The notes beneath the pieces are model-generated. The model was not told the DNA's origin and searched no databases. It worked only from the letters and a program-made list of their open reading frames with translations. The translations under genes were made by a program, and so were the position numbers. Positions 1 to 8,691 of a stretch of DNA of 46,443 bases are shown in pieces; positions within the stretch are counted from its first letter, which is position 1; each line of letters begins with the position of its first letter. Source of the stretch: Pseudomonadota bacterium (GTDB lineage Bacteria > Pseudomonadota > Gammaproteobacteria > Xanthomonadales > Rhodanobacteraceae); contig JAFEFQ010000243.1 in assembly GCA_018240505.1 (NCBI GenBank), forward strand, positions 1 through 46,443, given 5' to 3'.

Positions 1-437
1 ACCGGATCGCGCACCGGGCGCACGTCGACGAGCGAACCCGGCAGGAACGCGCGCACGTCCTTGATGTCCACGGTGAAGCCGCCCTTGACCTTGCCCGACA
101 CGCGGCCGGTCACGGTGGCATTGGCCTTCTGCGCTTCTTCCAGCTCGTCCCACACCATGGAACGCTTGGCTTTTTCGCGCGACAGGCGGGTTTCGCCGAA
201 GCCGTCTTCGATCGCGTCGAGGGCTACCTTCACCTCGTCGCCGACCTGCACTTCCAATTCGCCCTGCTCGTTGCGGAATTGCTCTATCGGCACGATGCCT
301 TCCGACTTCAAGCCCGCGTTGACGACGACGACGTCGTTGCGGATTTCCACCACGATGCCGGAGACGATGGTCCCGGGCTTCAATTTGGCCAGCGATTGTT
401 GGCTCTGTTCAAACAGTTCGGCAAAACTTTCGGTCAT
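1..437 (-). CDS. rpsA: 30S ribosomal protein S1 (5' part; continues past left edge)
   Basis: The minus strand from an ATG at 435-437 encodes [13 protein letters not shown] followed by repeated S1/OB-fold sequence. The first S1 repeat contains [11 protein letters not shown] and the second begins near [16 protein letters not shown]. About 145 residues are present; the full protein is normally around 560 and the rest lies beyond base 1. S1 binds mRNA on the 30S subunit and helps initiation on messages with weak Shine-Dalgarno sequences. The gene lies directly downstream of cmk on the same strand, the usual gammaproteobacterial order. The Shine-Dalgarno (AGAG) is weak, as is common for rpsA, which is known to be autoregulated through its leader. 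Truncation is only a window effect. Confidence 0.97.
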   Translation of the reverse strand, partial: MTESFAELFEQSQQSLAKLKPGTIVSGIVVEIRNDVVVVNAGLKSEGIVPIEQFRNEQGELEVQVGDEVKVALDAIEDGFGETRLSREKAKRSMVWDELEEAQKANATVTGRVSGKVKGGFTVDIKDVRAFLPGSLVDVRPVRDP

Positions 438-570
438 GTTGATTCTCTAGTTGATGTACGGATCGCCCGGGGTTGGCTAGTCGGCGCGATCCACCGGTTA
501 TGGCACGTCGGCTGGACGCCTGCGTACCGTTGCAATTCCCCACCGACGACGGCGAGGGCCCAAAGCAGAC

Positions 571-587
571 GCGGCCCGACGGGCCGC
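571..587. other. GC-rich hairpin between cmk and rpsA
   Basis: A perfect inverted repeat, GCGGCCC-GAC-GGGCCGC, lies in the 206-bp cmk-rpsA gap. It has no T-run on the minus-strand side, so it is not a convincing cmk terminator. It could be a leader structure of rpsA or an attenuating hairpin. The T-rich flank (591-600) is on the plus strand, where no gene ends. Confidence 0.4.
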
Positions 588-643
588 ATCCATTTGTTTT
601 CTTGTCTTCCAAACGCTGCGGAAAAGACAGCGTCGATACTCGA

Positions 644-1333
644 TCAAGGTCGCACGAGCGCCAGGACTTTTGCGACGACCGCATCGATCGACATTCCGGT
701 CGAATCGATCAGGATCGCATCCGTCGCCGGCTTCAGCGGCGCCACTGCGCGCTCGGCGTCGCGTACGTCGCGTGCCTCGATTTCGCGCAAAAGGGTTGCT
801 AGTGTAACGTTCAAACCCTTTTCTTTCAACTGTTTATAGCGCCTTTTCGCGCGTTCCTCGGCGCTGGCGGTCAGGAATACCTTGTGGCCGGCGTCGGCGA
901 AGATCACCGTGCCCATGTCGCGCCCGTCCGCGACCAGGCCCGGCGCCTTGAGGAACGAGCGCTGCTTGTCGAACAACGCCGCGCGCACCGAGGGGATGGC
1001 GGCGATCGCCGAGGCCGCAGCGCCGCAGGTTTCCGTACGGATTTCCGCGGTCGCGTCGAGGCCGTTGACGATGACCCGCGTCTCGCCGCCGTCCTTGGGA
1101 TCGCGGAAGGAAATCTTCGTCGTTTCCGCGCAGCGCGTCACCGCTTCGGCATCGGACAGATCCAGACCGGCCATGCCCGCGGCAAAGCCGACCGCGCGAT
1201 ACAGCGCGCCCGAATCGAGCAGGTGCCAGCCAAGCGCATCGGCCACGCGCGCGCTGATCGTGCCCTTGCCCGAGCCGGAGGGACCATCGATCGTCAACAC
1301 CGGCACGAGCTTTTCGGTTTGCGCTGCGGACAT
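644..1333 (-). CDS. cmk: Cytidylate kinase
   Basis: A 229-residue protein that phosphorylates CMP and dCMP to the diphosphates using ATP in the cytosol, part of pyrimidine nucleotide salvage. The P-loop GPSGSGKG is at residues 17-24, followed by the NMP-binding region [10 protein letters not shown] and the lid region around [10 protein letters not shown]. Length is normal for the family. The ATG at 1333 is chosen because it places the P-loop at the usual distance from the N-terminus; a minus-strand -10-like TAGAAT lies at 1361-1366, about 27 nt upstream. rpsA follows on the same strand. In many relatives aroA precedes cmk; here the upstream neighbour is divergent msrP, so the aroA linkage is lost or lies elsewhere. 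Confidence 0.97.
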   Translation of the reverse strand: MSAAQTEKLVPVLTIDGPSGSGKGTISARVADALGWHLLDSGALYRAVGFAAGMAGLDLSDAEAVTRCAETTKISFRDPKDGGETRVIVNGLDATAEIRTETCGAAASAIAAIPSVRAALFDKQRSFLKAPGLVADGRDMGTVIFADAGHKVFLTASAEERAKRRYKQLKEKGLNVTLATLLREIEARDVRDAERAVAPLKPATDAILIDSTGMSIDAVVAKVLALVRP

Positions 1334-1526
1334 GGATTTCGGCGGGAGCGAAGACGCGGCATTCTAGCCGAGACGGATCGCGATGCCGAAGCGGACCGAC
1401 AGAAATTGTGCGCTTGCGCCGGCAGGGCGAAGCCCGCAGTCTCTGTAAGGAAATTCGCGCGAATCGGTCGAATACTGCGTACGCGGCGGATCCCGGATCT
1501 CCGCTTCCACCGCAGGAGAAAGCAGC

Positions 1527-2519
1527 ATGCATCCAGTTCGACACAGCGGTATCCGTCCCAGCGAGATCACGCCGGAAGCGGTCTACCGGCAGCGCCGCCG
1601 CGTGCTCAAGATGCTCGGCCTCGGCGCCGCCGGGCTCGTTGCCGGTTGCGGCCCGGAAAACGCGCCGAGCGCGGCGGTCGCCGAGGATGCCGGTGCCGCT
1701 ACTGACAAGCCGCTGGCGATCGCGAAGAAAGGCGAGTACACCCTGCCCGATCCGCCGACCAGCTACAAGGACGCGACGCACTACAACAATTTCTACGAGT
1801 TCGGCACCGACAAGGCCGACCCGGCGCGCAACGCCGGCCGCTTCAAGCCCGCGCCTTGGAGCGTGGAGATCGCCGGCCACGCCGAAGTCACCGGCAAGTT
1901 CACGCTCGAGGACATCCTCAAGCCGCATCCGCTCGAGGAGCGCGTCTACCGCCACCGCTGCGTCGAGGGCTGGTCGATGGTGATCCCGTGGGACGGCATT
2001 TCGCTCGCCGATCTGCTCAAGCGCTTCAAGCCGACCGCGCAGGCGAAGTACGTCGCCTTCACCACGATCAACCGTCCGTCCGAGATGCCGGGACTGCGCG
2101 ATGCGGTGCTCGACTGGCCCTACCGTGAAGGCCTGCGCATCGACGAGGCCATGCATCCGCTCGCCTTCCTCGCCACCGGCCTGTACGGTCGCGCGTTGCC
2201 GAACCAGAACGGCGCGCCGCTGCGCCTGATCGTGCCGTGGAAGTACGGTTTCAAGGGCATCAAGTCCATCGTCAAGATCGACTTCGTCGAGACCATGCCG
2301 CGCACGACCTGGAACCTCGCCGCGCCGCGCGAGTACGGTTTCTATTCCAACGTCAATCCGGACGTCGACCATCCGCGCTGGAGCCAGCGCAGCGAGCGGC
2401 GCATCGCCGGCGACGGCCTCAACCTGTTCGGCAACCGCATCGAGACCAAACCGTTCAACGGCTATGCCGAGCAGGTCGCGAGCCTGTATGCGGGCATGGA
2501 CCTGCGCAGAAACTTCTGA
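1527..2519 (+). CDS. msrP: Protein-methionine-sulfoxide reductase catalytic subunit MsrP
   Basis: A 330-residue molybdopterin-dependent periplasmic enzyme that reduces methionine sulfoxide in oxidised envelope proteins. The N-terminus has a twin-arginine signal (RRR at 23-25 followed by a hydrophobic segment ending near AGCG), consistent with Tat export of a cofactor-loaded protein. The oxidoreductase molybdopterin domain follows, with the Mo-coordinating cysteine in [11 protein letters not shown] (Cys145). The HYNNFYEFG segment near 85-93 is typical of YedY/MsrP. It overlaps nothing upstream, and msrQ starts 2 nt after its stop codon, so the two are co-transcribed and probably translationally coupled. 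MsrP takes electrons from MsrQ. Confident from motif, length and partner gene. Confidence 0.96.
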   Translation: MHPVRHSGIRPSEITPEAVYRQRRRVLKMLGLGAAGLVAGCGPENAPSAAVAEDAGAATDKPLAIAKKGEYTLPDPPTSYKDATHYNNFYEFGTDKADPARNAGRFKPAPWSVEIAGHAEVTGKFTLEDILKPHPLEERVYRHRCVEGWSMVIPWDGISLADLLKRFKPTAQAKYVAFTTINRPSEMPGLRDAVLDWPYREGLRIDEAMHPLAFLATGLYGRALPNQNGAPLRLIVPWKYGFKGIKSIVKIDFVETMPRTTWNLAAPREYGFYSNVNPDVDHPRWSQRSERRIAGDGLNLFGNRIETKPFNGYAEQVASLYAGMDLRRNF

Positions 2520-2521
2520 TC

Positions 2522-3175
2522 ATGGCCCTGTTCCGCGACCGCATCGCCGCGAGCAAGCCGCTGGTCTTCCTGCTCTGCCTGGCGCCGCTCGCCGCGCTGG
2601 CGTGGGACACGATCCAGAACGAACTCGGCACCGATCCGGTCGCGCAGCTCGAGCACCGCAGCGGCCTGTGGGCCCTGCGCCTGCTGCTCGCCACGCTCGC
2701 GATCACGCCGTTGCGCCGCGTCACCGGCTGGAACAAGGCGGTGCGCTACCGGCGCATGCTCGGCCTGTTCGCGTTCTTCTATGCGAGCGTGCACCTGGCC
2801 ATCTATCTGTTCATCGACCTCGGCGGCTACTGGGCCGACATCTTCGAGCAGATCGCGAAGAAGCCCTACATCACGGTCGGCTTCGCCGCGTGGTTGCTGC
2901 TGATTCCGCTCGCGGTCACTTCGACGCAGAAGATGATGCGCCGCCTCGGCCGGCGCTGGGGCCGGTTGCACAAGCTCGTCTACGCGACTGCACTGCTCGG
3001 CGTGCTGCATTTTCTCTGGTTGGTCAAGGCCGACAAACGCGAGCCGCTCGCCTACTTCGCGGTGTTAGCCGCGCTGATGCTGTGGCGCCTGCCGTGGGCA
3101 ACACTCAGTTCGCGGAACCAGCACCTTCGCACGTTGCAGCGTCAGCCCGTACCACAGATGCAGCATCGCGAATAG
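2522..3175 (+). CDS. msrQ: Haem-binding membrane subunit MsrQ
   Basis: A 217-residue inner-membrane protein of the ferric reductase-like transmembrane family that passes electrons from the respiratory chain or flavin reductase to periplasmic MsrP. Hydrophobic helices appear at about residues 13-28, 48-62, 77-95, 115-132, 150-165 and 173-190. Conserved histidines (RSGLWALR context, ASVHLAIY, LHKLVY, GVLHFLW) are expected haem ligands. The start is the ATG 2 nt after the msrP stop; longer upstream reading in this frame would overlap the msrP coding sequence in another frame and is not credible. Its stop codon lies 47 bp from the converging HNH endonuclease gene, where the base composition changes sharply. 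Confidence 0.95.
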   Translation: MALFRDRIAASKPLVFLLCLAPLAALAWDTIQNELGTDPVAQLEHRSGLWALRLLLATLAITPLRRVTGWNKAVRYRRMLGLFAFFYASVHLAIYLFIDLGGYWADIFEQIAKKPYITVGFAAWLLLIPLAVTSTQKMMRRLGRRWGRLHKLVYATALLGVLHFLWLVKADKREPLAYFAVLAALMLWRLPWATLSSRNQHLRTLQRQPVPQMQHRE

Positions 3176-3222
3176 CATGTGCTTTGTGCGGCATTCGAGT
3201 CGCAGGCAAAGCAGACAGCTCG

Positions 3223-4170
3223 CTATGTCGTTACCGAGAGCAACTCGGCAAGTGGATCAGCAGAGTTCTTCCATCCCCTTTCGAATACCGCATTCCGATG
3301 ATATTCGAGGTAGGCTTTCTGCTCGTCAAAGAAATGACCACAACTGCGACCCGCCGAGAGACGGAGGCCGATTCGCCGGGAAACTTCGGAAGGCAAATCA
3401 CCCGCGGTCAGTAACCGGCCACTATTCTCGAAGCTTATCCACCCTCGGTCGAAAAGAAAATCAGCAGCAGGCGTAAGTAGCAGCCCATTGTTCCCGTCCA
3501 CTCTTTCCTGTCCCGACGCACATCTAGACCATGGCTTAATGTGGCTTGCCCGAAGGAAACGCAGATCGGCAATACCAGTGATCCGACAGGCCTTCTCCAC
3601 GGTCAGCAAGCGACGCTTGAACAGGGTTTGCTTCGCACGGATTTCGACAAGCTGACGCGTCGTCGTCTCTGCCAAAGTAACTTCCGGCAGAGCTTTGTCG
3701 GCGATGGAGTGTTGGAAAGGCGCGAAGTCATCTTGCACAGGTTCCAGCTTGAAAACGAGTGCTGTTCGCAGATTTCCCGTTGTATCGGGAACCCCGGGTT
3801 GCTCGTAAGAAAAGATATATCGAAATTCGCCAAGAAAGCGGTATGGCTGACCATGTCCCATCATCTGGAATAGCAGCAGACGCTTGTTGTTTAAGAGATG
3901 TTCGCGAATTGCTCGATTGCCGCCTCGGTCCTGCATATCCCCGCGTTGGCCTTCACCGTAATAGTGAAGAATTCCTTGGTCGTCCCAAAAATCGTGATAA
4001 CCATGTTGTTGGCCTGCTTCGCCCGTGAACAAAATGACAAATGGGCTGGTCGCTGGCGTGGAAATGCCTCCTTGTTGCTGCCCTCCCAGTCTCGCATGAA
4101 TGTCATTTCGACGGCTGTATAAAGCTCCAATCTCGTAGGGAAGATCGGTGGCTGGTAGAAGGCGCTCCAT
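3223..4170 (-). CDS. HNH endonuclease with SRA-like N-terminal half (putative modification-dependent restriction enzyme)
   Basis: A 315-residue protein. Residues about 12-145 carry GGQQQGGISTP and YYGEGQRGDM plus GNRAI, which resemble the SRA-like module of ScoMcrA-type enzymes that read modified DNA. Residues about 185-250 form an HNH_2-type nuclease: Cys195 in CRITG, ASHIKPW with His210, Asn227/228 in NNGLLL and Asp241 in FDRGWISF. All expected catalytic positions are present, so it looks intact. It probably cleaves DNA bearing foreign base modification, acting alone as a type IV-like system. The gene is visibly AT-richer than both neighbours, which points to horizontal acquisition. The frame is open upstream to a stop near 4240 without another ATG, so ATG 4170 is kept. 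The modification read is unknown. Confidence 0.82.
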   Translation of the reverse strand: MERLLPATDLPYEIGALYSRRNDIHARLGGQQQGGISTPATSPFVILFTGEAGQQHGYHDFWDDQGILHYYGEGQRGDMQDRGGNRAIREHLLNNKRLLLFQMMGHGQPYRFLGEFRYIFSYEQPGVPDTTGNLRTALVFKLEPVQDDFAPFQHSIADKALPEVTLAETTTRQLVEIRAKQTLFKRRLLTVEKACRITGIADLRFLRASHIKPWSRCASGQERVDGNNGLLLTPAADFLFDRGWISFENSGRLLTAGDLPSEVSRRIGLRLSAGRSCGHFFDEQKAYLEYHRNAVFERGWKNSADPLAELLSVTT

Positions 4171-4272
4171 GTCGCGCCCAGGATAACCGGATGTTCGCAG
4201 AATTGACCATAGCGAAGGCCGCTGGAACCAAGGATAGGATTAATGCCGTGGATAAACACCGCTCACATCACA

Positions 4273-4896
4273 CTACCGATCAGCAGGACAAACGCCCTTC
4301 CCCGCCGCGACGTAGCTCCGCGCCGCAGATGCAATCCGACCAGCGATCGCAGCCAGCGCCTGGCGGTGCGCGCGCACGAGTTCGGCGTAGCCCTGCCCTG
4401 CGACTTCGCGCGCGCTGCTCGTGCAGACCAGCGGCGATGACTTCGCATCGTTGATGCCGAGGCTCCAGACCGCGTCGACCGCCGCGTACGCGCCGGGCAC
4501 GGAATCGAAGCGGCGCAGGTCGATCTTGATGCCGAGCACGCGCGCGTCCGCTGGGCGCGGCTGGCCGGCGACGTCGGTCGTCGCCAGCTCGCGCGACAGG
4601 TCGGCGGACAGCGCCGCGCGCGCCTCGTCGGCAAGCGGCGCGATCCAGCGCTCCTGTTCGAGCGGCAGCACGCCGCCGCCATCGCGCACCACGAGTTGCG
4701 GGCGGTCGACCTGCGCCGGGATGCCGACCGGTTGCACATCGATCAGGAATGCGGCCGATGAACCCGCCGCCATGGTTTCGGCCGACGCCTCGAGCAGGCT
4801 GTGGTAATGCGTAGGCACGCTGCTGGCGCAGGCGCCGAGCAGCAAGGTTCCCGCGGCGGCGAGCGCAGGCCGGCTGATCGCAAGGCGCGGCGTCAT
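4273..4896 (-). CDS. pqiC: PqiC-type outer-membrane lipoprotein (MCE transport auxiliary)
   Basis: A 207-residue lipoprotein with a signal peptide and lipobox LLGAC near residues 19-23. The rest matches the ABC-type transport auxiliary lipoprotein family, with THYHSLL near the N-terminus, VGIPAQVDRPQLV (residues about 57-69), LPLEQERWIAPL and an Asp/Arg-rich segment DLRRFDS. In E. coli PqiC anchors the PqiB needle-like tube at the outer membrane to bridge the periplasm for lipid movement. Its ATG overlaps the pqiB stop codon by 4 nt (ATGA), indicating coupled translation and a fixed stoichiometry with PqiB. Last gene of the operon. Confidence 0.92.
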   Translation of the reverse strand: MTPRLAISRPALAAAGTLLLGACASSVPTHYHSLLEASAETMAAGSSAAFLIDVQPVGIPAQVDRPQLVVRDGGGVLPLEQERWIAPLADEARAALSADLSRELATTDVAGQPRPADARVLGIKIDLRRFDSVPGAYAAVDAVWSLGINDAKSSPLVCTSSAREVAGQGYAELVRAHRQALAAIAGRIASAARSYVAAGKGVCPADR

Positions 4897-6572
4897 GGCT
4901 TGTTTCCTTTGGCGTCTTTTTCCGGCGCATCGCGCAACGCCGGATCGGCCGGCTTGCCGCGCAGCAGCGATTCGGGATGGATGCCGAGATAGTCGGTCAG
5001 CGCGCGCAGCGAGCGCGCGGCACGCTGCATTTCGGCCAGCGTCTGCGCGAGGTTCTGTTGCAACGGCGCGTCGGTCGAGATCGCCTTTTGCGCGCTGCCG
5101 AGCGTGCCCTGCGCACCGGCGAGCGTGGCGTTGAACTGCGGCAGCGTCGCCTCGTTGACCTGGCGCAAGGCCTTGTCGAGTTGGGCGATCGTGCTGTCGA
5201 GATGGCGACCGATGGCCTCGAGTGGAAGCTTGTCGATCTTCTCGACGATGCCGGTCATCTGCTCCTGCAGGCGATCGAAACTGCCCGGCGTGGTCGGCAG
5301 TTCCACCGGCCGCGCTGCGGGATCGAATGCGATCTTGGTCGCGTTCGGCAGGAAATCGAGCGCGATATAAAGCTGGCCGGTCAGCAGGTTGCCGGTGCGC
5401 GCCTGGGCGCGCAGGCCGCGCGCCACCATCGGCTCGATCAGGTGCGCCAGGCGCGCGTTGTCGTCGTCGCTGCCCCTCGGCACGAGCTGCGCGATCTTCT
5501 CGCCAGCACGGCCGAAGCGTTGCGGATAGATGACCACGCCGACGATCAGCGGGAAAGCCTGCTTGTCCACGTCGTAGTCGAGCCGGACCGATGCCACCTT
5601 GCCGACGACGATGCCGCGGAAATCGACCTGCGCGCCGACGCTCAATCCGCGCAGTGACTGCTCGAAGCGCATCTGCAGATACTCCGGCTCGCCATCCGGC
5701 GGCGCGAATGCGCCCTGCATGTCGTCGAACAGCGTGAACTGTGCATTGTCCGCGGCCGGCGCCGTGTCGCGCGGTCCGGGCGGCGTCGCGAACGCGAGGC
5801 CGCCGGCGACGACGGTGGCAAGCGACTGCGTGTTCAGCTTGAGCCCGCCCGCGTCGAGGTTGAGGTCGACTCCGCTCGCGTTCCAGAAGCGCGAGGAGAC
5901 GGTGACGAAGCGGTCGTAAGGCGCATCGACGAAGATATCGACGTGCATTTGCCTGCCGTCCCTGTCGAGTTCGTAGGACACGAGGCGGCCGACCTGGATG
6001 CGCCGGTAGTACACGGGCGAACCGATATCGAGCGAGCCGATGTCGTTCGCGAGCAGGGTGAAGCGCTTGCCGGGCGAGCCGTGGATCACCGCGGGCGGCC
6101 GCTCGAGGCCAATGAAACTTTTCTTCACCTCATGCGACTCGCCGTTGTCGGCGCCGATGTAAGCGCCCGAAAGCAAGGTGCCGATGCCCGACACGCCGCT
6201 CGTGCCGAAGCGCGGGCGCACGACCCAGTAACGCGCGTCGGCGGTGGCGAAGCCGGCGGCGTCCTTGCTCAGGTTCACGCGCACGACGACGTGCGTGTTG
6301 TCGCCGGCGAGGCGGATCGAATCGACCAGGCCGATGACCACTTCCTTGTACTTGACCTGGGTCTTGCCCGCCTCCAGGCCCTCGGCGGTGATGAACGAAA
6401 TCTCGATCACCGGCCCTTCGGAGGCCCAGTTGTGGATCACCATGCCGATGCCGATCAGCGCTGCGACCACGGGCACGAGCCAGATCAGGCCCGCGCTCCA
6501 GCGCCCGCGCCGGACCACGCTTACCGGCGGCAACGGCGGCGGCGCGGCGGCGGAAACGTCCTCGTCACTCAT
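4893..6572 (-). CDS. pqiB: Intermembrane transport protein PqiB (MCE family)
   Basis: A 559-residue inner-membrane-anchored periplasmic protein. After a proline-rich cytoplasmic start, one transmembrane helix (about 29-47) is followed by three MCE repeats, seen as ISFITAEGLEAGKTQVKYK, then a domain with LANDIGSLDIGSPVYYR, then MRFEQSLRGLSVGAQVDFRG. The C-terminal stretch from about residue 430 is helical and coiled-coil-like (EQMTGIVEKIDKLPLEAIG onward), matching the helical needle of PqiB. It forms a tube for lipid movement between membranes. It lies 6 nt after the second PqiA half and overlaps pqiC. Length is normal. Confidence 0.95.
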   Translation of the reverse strand: MSDEDVSAAAPPPLPPVSVVRRGRWSAGLIWLVPVVAALIGIGMVIHNWASEGPVIEISFITAEGLEAGKTQVKYKEVVIGLVDSIRLAGDNTHVVVRVNLSKDAAGFATADARYWVVRPRFGTSGVSGIGTLLSGAYIGADNGESHEVKKSFIGLERPPAVIHGSPGKRFTLLANDIGSLDIGSPVYYRRIQVGRLVSYELDRDGRQMHVDIFVDAPYDRFVTVSSRFWNASGVDLNLDAGGLKLNTQSLATVVAGGLAFATPPGPRDTAPAADNAQFTLFDDMQGAFAPPDGEPEYLQMRFEQSLRGLSVGAQVDFRGIVVGKVASVRLDYDVDKQAFPLIVGVVIYPQRFGRAGEKIAQLVPRGSDDDNARLAHLIEPMVARGLRAQARTGNLLTGQLYIALDFLPNATKIAFDPAARPVELPTTPGSFDRLQEQMTGIVEKIDKLPLEAIGRHLDSTIAQLDKALRQVNEATLPQFNATLAGAQGTLGSAQKAISTDAPLQQNLAQTLAEMQRAARSLRALTDYLGIHPESLLRGKPADPALRDAPEKDAKGNKP

Positions 6573-6578
6573 CCGGAT

Positions 6579-7187
6579 CTACTCTTCATCGCCGTCCCAG
6601 ATCAGGCGCGGATCGAAACTCATCGCCGCGAGCATGGTCAACACGACGACGAGGCCGAAGAACACGATGCCGAGGCGCGGCTCGGCCGTGCCGAGCAGAT
6701 GGAACTGGATCAGCGCGCAGACCAGCGCGACCACGACCACATCGAGCATCGACCAGTAGCCTATCAATTCGACGAAACGATACAAGCGCGAGCGCTGCAG
6801 CCGCGCCCACGCGCTGCGCCGCCGCGCGCTCACGAGCAAGGCCGCGAGGACGAGGAACTTGGTCGACGGCACGGCCACGCTGGCGATGAAGATCAACAGC
6901 GCGATGTCCCACGAGCCTGCCTTCCAGAACTCGACCACACCGTGCAGGATCGTGCTCGCCTCACCGCGCCCGAGCATGCTCGTGTACATGACCGGCAACA
7001 CGTTCGACGGGATGTAGAAGATCAGTGCGGCGATCAGGAAGGCCCAGCAGCGCGCGAGCGAATCGGGTTTGCGCGCATGCAGACGCGAATCGCAACGCGG
7101 GCATCGCGCATGCTCGGCCGCGCAAGCCAGGCCGCAGGTATGGCAACCGGTGAGGCCGAGTTCGCGCGCGCGCGGGGCAGCGGTCAT
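6579..7187 (-). CDS. pqiA: PqiA-family membrane protein, second half
   Basis: A 202-residue membrane protein starting MTAAPRARELGLTGCHTCG. It carries two zinc-ribbon-like Cys pairs (CHTCG and CPRC) before a membrane domain with about four helices, including the conserved IFYIPSNVLPVMYT. E. coli PqiA is one polypeptide with two such halves; here they are separate genes, and this one corresponds to the C-terminal half. The ATG at 7187 is chosen because it overlaps the upstream stop as ATGA and puts the Cys motif at the N-terminus; a longer reading would run through the preceding gene. PqiA is the inner-membrane partner feeding the PqiB tube. Confidence 0.92.
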   Translation of the reverse strand: MTAAPRARELGLTGCHTCGLACAAEHARCPRCDSRLHARKPDSLARCWAFLIAALIFYIPSNVLPVMYTSMLGRGEASTILHGVVEFWKAGSWDIALLIFIASVAVPSTKFLVLAALLVSARRRSAWARLQRSRLYRFVELIGYWSMLDVVVVALVCALIQFHLLGTAEPRLGIVFFGLVVVLTMLAAMSFDPRLIWDGDEE

Positions 7188-7807
7188 TCGCGCAATTCCA
7201 CGGCGACGCGGGCGGACAGCGGCTCCCAGAGCGTGCGCACATCGTGCTGGGCGATCAGCGTGATCAGCACGGTCAGGATCGCCGTCGCCCAGGCGCCCGG
7301 CCCGGCGATCACGCTGAGCATGCCGGACAGCTTCACGATCGCGACGAGCACGCCGAGCAGGAACACCTCGGTCATGCTCCACGGCCGGATCCGGTGCAGC
7401 CAGCGCATCGCGAAAGCGAACCCCGGCGCGCGCCGGCGCGCACGCGCGAACACCAGCACCCAGCCGAGCAGCACGATCTGCAGCAGCGGCACGACGAACA
7501 GCGTCGCCGCCGCGACGAGGCCGACGATCAACCCCGAGCCGTGCGACAGCGCCGCGATCGACTGCAGCAGGTTGGCTTCGTTGTGCATGCCGCTTACCGC
7601 GATGCGGATCACCGGCGACGCGTTGGCGATGACGAAGACGATCGCCGCGGCGAGGGTCAGCGCGAGCAACTGGTCGATGTCGGCCCGGCTCGCGCGATAG
7701 AGCACGGCGCGGCAACGGCCGCAGCGCGCGATCTCGTGGTCGCCGAGTTCGCTGCGGCACCAGACCGAATCGCAGTATTCGCAGATGACGAGTTCGGGGT
7801 ACGTCAT
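7184..7807 (-). CDS. pqiA: PqiA-family membrane protein, first half
   Basis: A 207-residue protein with N-terminal Cys pairs CEYC and CGRC (zinc-ribbon-like, residues about 9-33) and about four membrane helices starting with DQLLALTLAAAIVFVIANASP, then HGSGLIVGLVAAATLFVVP. It corresponds to the N-terminal half of PqiA. Start at the ATG 7807, which gives MTYPELVICEYCD. The stop overlaps the start of the second PqiA half. It begins 20 nt downstream of the FHA-domain gene, so the FHA protein and the Pqi proteins should be made from one transcript. Separate PqiA halves are a known arrangement in some proteobacteria. Confidence 0.92.
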   Translation of the reverse strand: MTYPELVICEYCDSVWCRSELGDHEIARCGRCRAVLYRASRADIDQLLALTLAAAIVFVIANASPVIRIAVSGMHNEANLLQSIAALSHGSGLIVGLVAAATLFVVPLLQIVLLGWVLVFARARRRAPGFAFAMRWLHRIRPWSMTEVFLLGVLVAIVKLSGMLSVIAGPGAWATAILTVLITLIAQHDVRTLWEPLSARVAVELRE

Positions 7808-7827
7808 CGTCGGACGGGCTGCCGCCG

Positions 7828-8691
7828 TCAGATGACGCCGAGGAACAACAGGCAGAGGCCCGCGGCAATCACCGCGGCCGCGGCGATCAACCACCAGATG
7901 TCGTTCTTGCCGGCGCCGGTTTCGCCGCCACGGGCCGCGGCGGAATCCGCGGGCGGCGCCGCGTCGCGCGCAGCAACCACCTGCATCGTCTGGGTGATCA
8001 TCGGGTCGGTGCTGGCGCGCCATGCCGACTCGGCGCCGTACACGGCGCGCTGCGGCAGACCCGGTGCCTCTACGAGAAAGCGATCGCGGCCGAAGCAGAT
8101 CTGGTCGCCCGCGCGCAGGATCGCGTCACGCACCTCGACGCCGTTGACGTGGCTGACGCCACTTTCGCCGAGAGCGCGCAGCACGATCGTTTCATTCGCG
8201 AACTCGACGGCCGCATGCCGTGCGCCGACGACGGAGTCGTCGAGATCGAGGTCGGCCTGCACGCCCCGGCCGACGACGAGGCGGCCGCGCACCGGCACGA
8301 TCTTGCCGAAACGGGTGCCCGACAGGCCGCGCAGCAGCACGCGCGGCGGCAGACCGTCGGCCGCTGCGGGCGCCGACGGCGGCGGAATGTCGCGACGGAT
8401 GTCGGCGTCGCGGTCGGGCTTGAGCACGAGCGACACGCTGCCGAGGCTGACCACGTCGCCGAGCCGCAGCATCGCCTTTTCGCGCACCGGCCGCGTGTTC
8501 ACGTGGGTGCGCGCCTGCGCGTCGAGCACGATCAGTTCGATGCCGCGCTCGCCGAGCTTCAGGCACAGATGATGCGGCGCGACGCCGCTGCCGCGGACAA
8601 CGATGCTATTGTCGGCTGCCGCGCCGATTCGGGTCTCGCCGCTGCCGACCAAGGTGTCGTCCTGCTCCTTGCCCGGGAAGGAAATACGCAT
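7828..8691 (-). CDS. Double FHA-domain protein with C-terminal membrane anchor
   Basis: A 287-residue protein. FHA domain 1 spans about residues 1-90 (RIGAAADNSIVV, then HHLCL) and FHA domain 2 about 110-195 (LVVGRG, then VVGARHAAV, then HVNG). After a low-complexity linker a single hydrophobic segment near the C-terminus (WWLIAAAAVIAAGLCLLFLG) would tail-anchor it with the FHA domains in the cytoplasm. FHA domains usually bind phosphothreonine; the second has the conserved Gly-Arg, the Ser/Gly-x-x-His and Asn positions, and the first is more divergent. It is the first gene of the pqi operon, 20 nt before pqiA. The start at 8691 is the ATG giving MRISFPGKEQDD; a further upstream ATG has no better support. 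No kinase or phosphatase gene is in view. Confidence 0.85.
   Translation of the reverse strand: MRISFPGKEQDDTLVGSGETRIGAAADNSIVVRGSGVAPHHLCLKLGERGIELIVLDAQARTHVNTRPVREKAMLRLGDVVSLGSVSLVLKPDRDADIRRDIPPPSAPAAADGLPPRVLLRGLSGTRFGKIVPVRGRLVVGRGVQADLDLDDSVVGARHAAVEFANETIVLRALGESGVSHVNGVEVRDAILRAGDQICFGRDRFLVEAPGLPQRAVYGAESAWRASTDPMITQTMQVVAARDAAPPADSAAARGGETGAGKNDIWWLIAAAAVIAAGLCLLFLGVI

Noticed and set aside
834..2372. Long open frame (512 codons) on the minus strand across cmk and msrP
   Set aside because: It runs antisense to msrP and out of frame within cmk; composition is Arg/Ala-rich with no recognisable domain, as expected for shadow frames in GC-rich DNA.
3891..4259. 122-codon minus-strand frame overlapping the start of the HNH gene
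   Set aside because: It overlaps the conserved N-terminal half of the HNH protein in another frame and has no recognised features.
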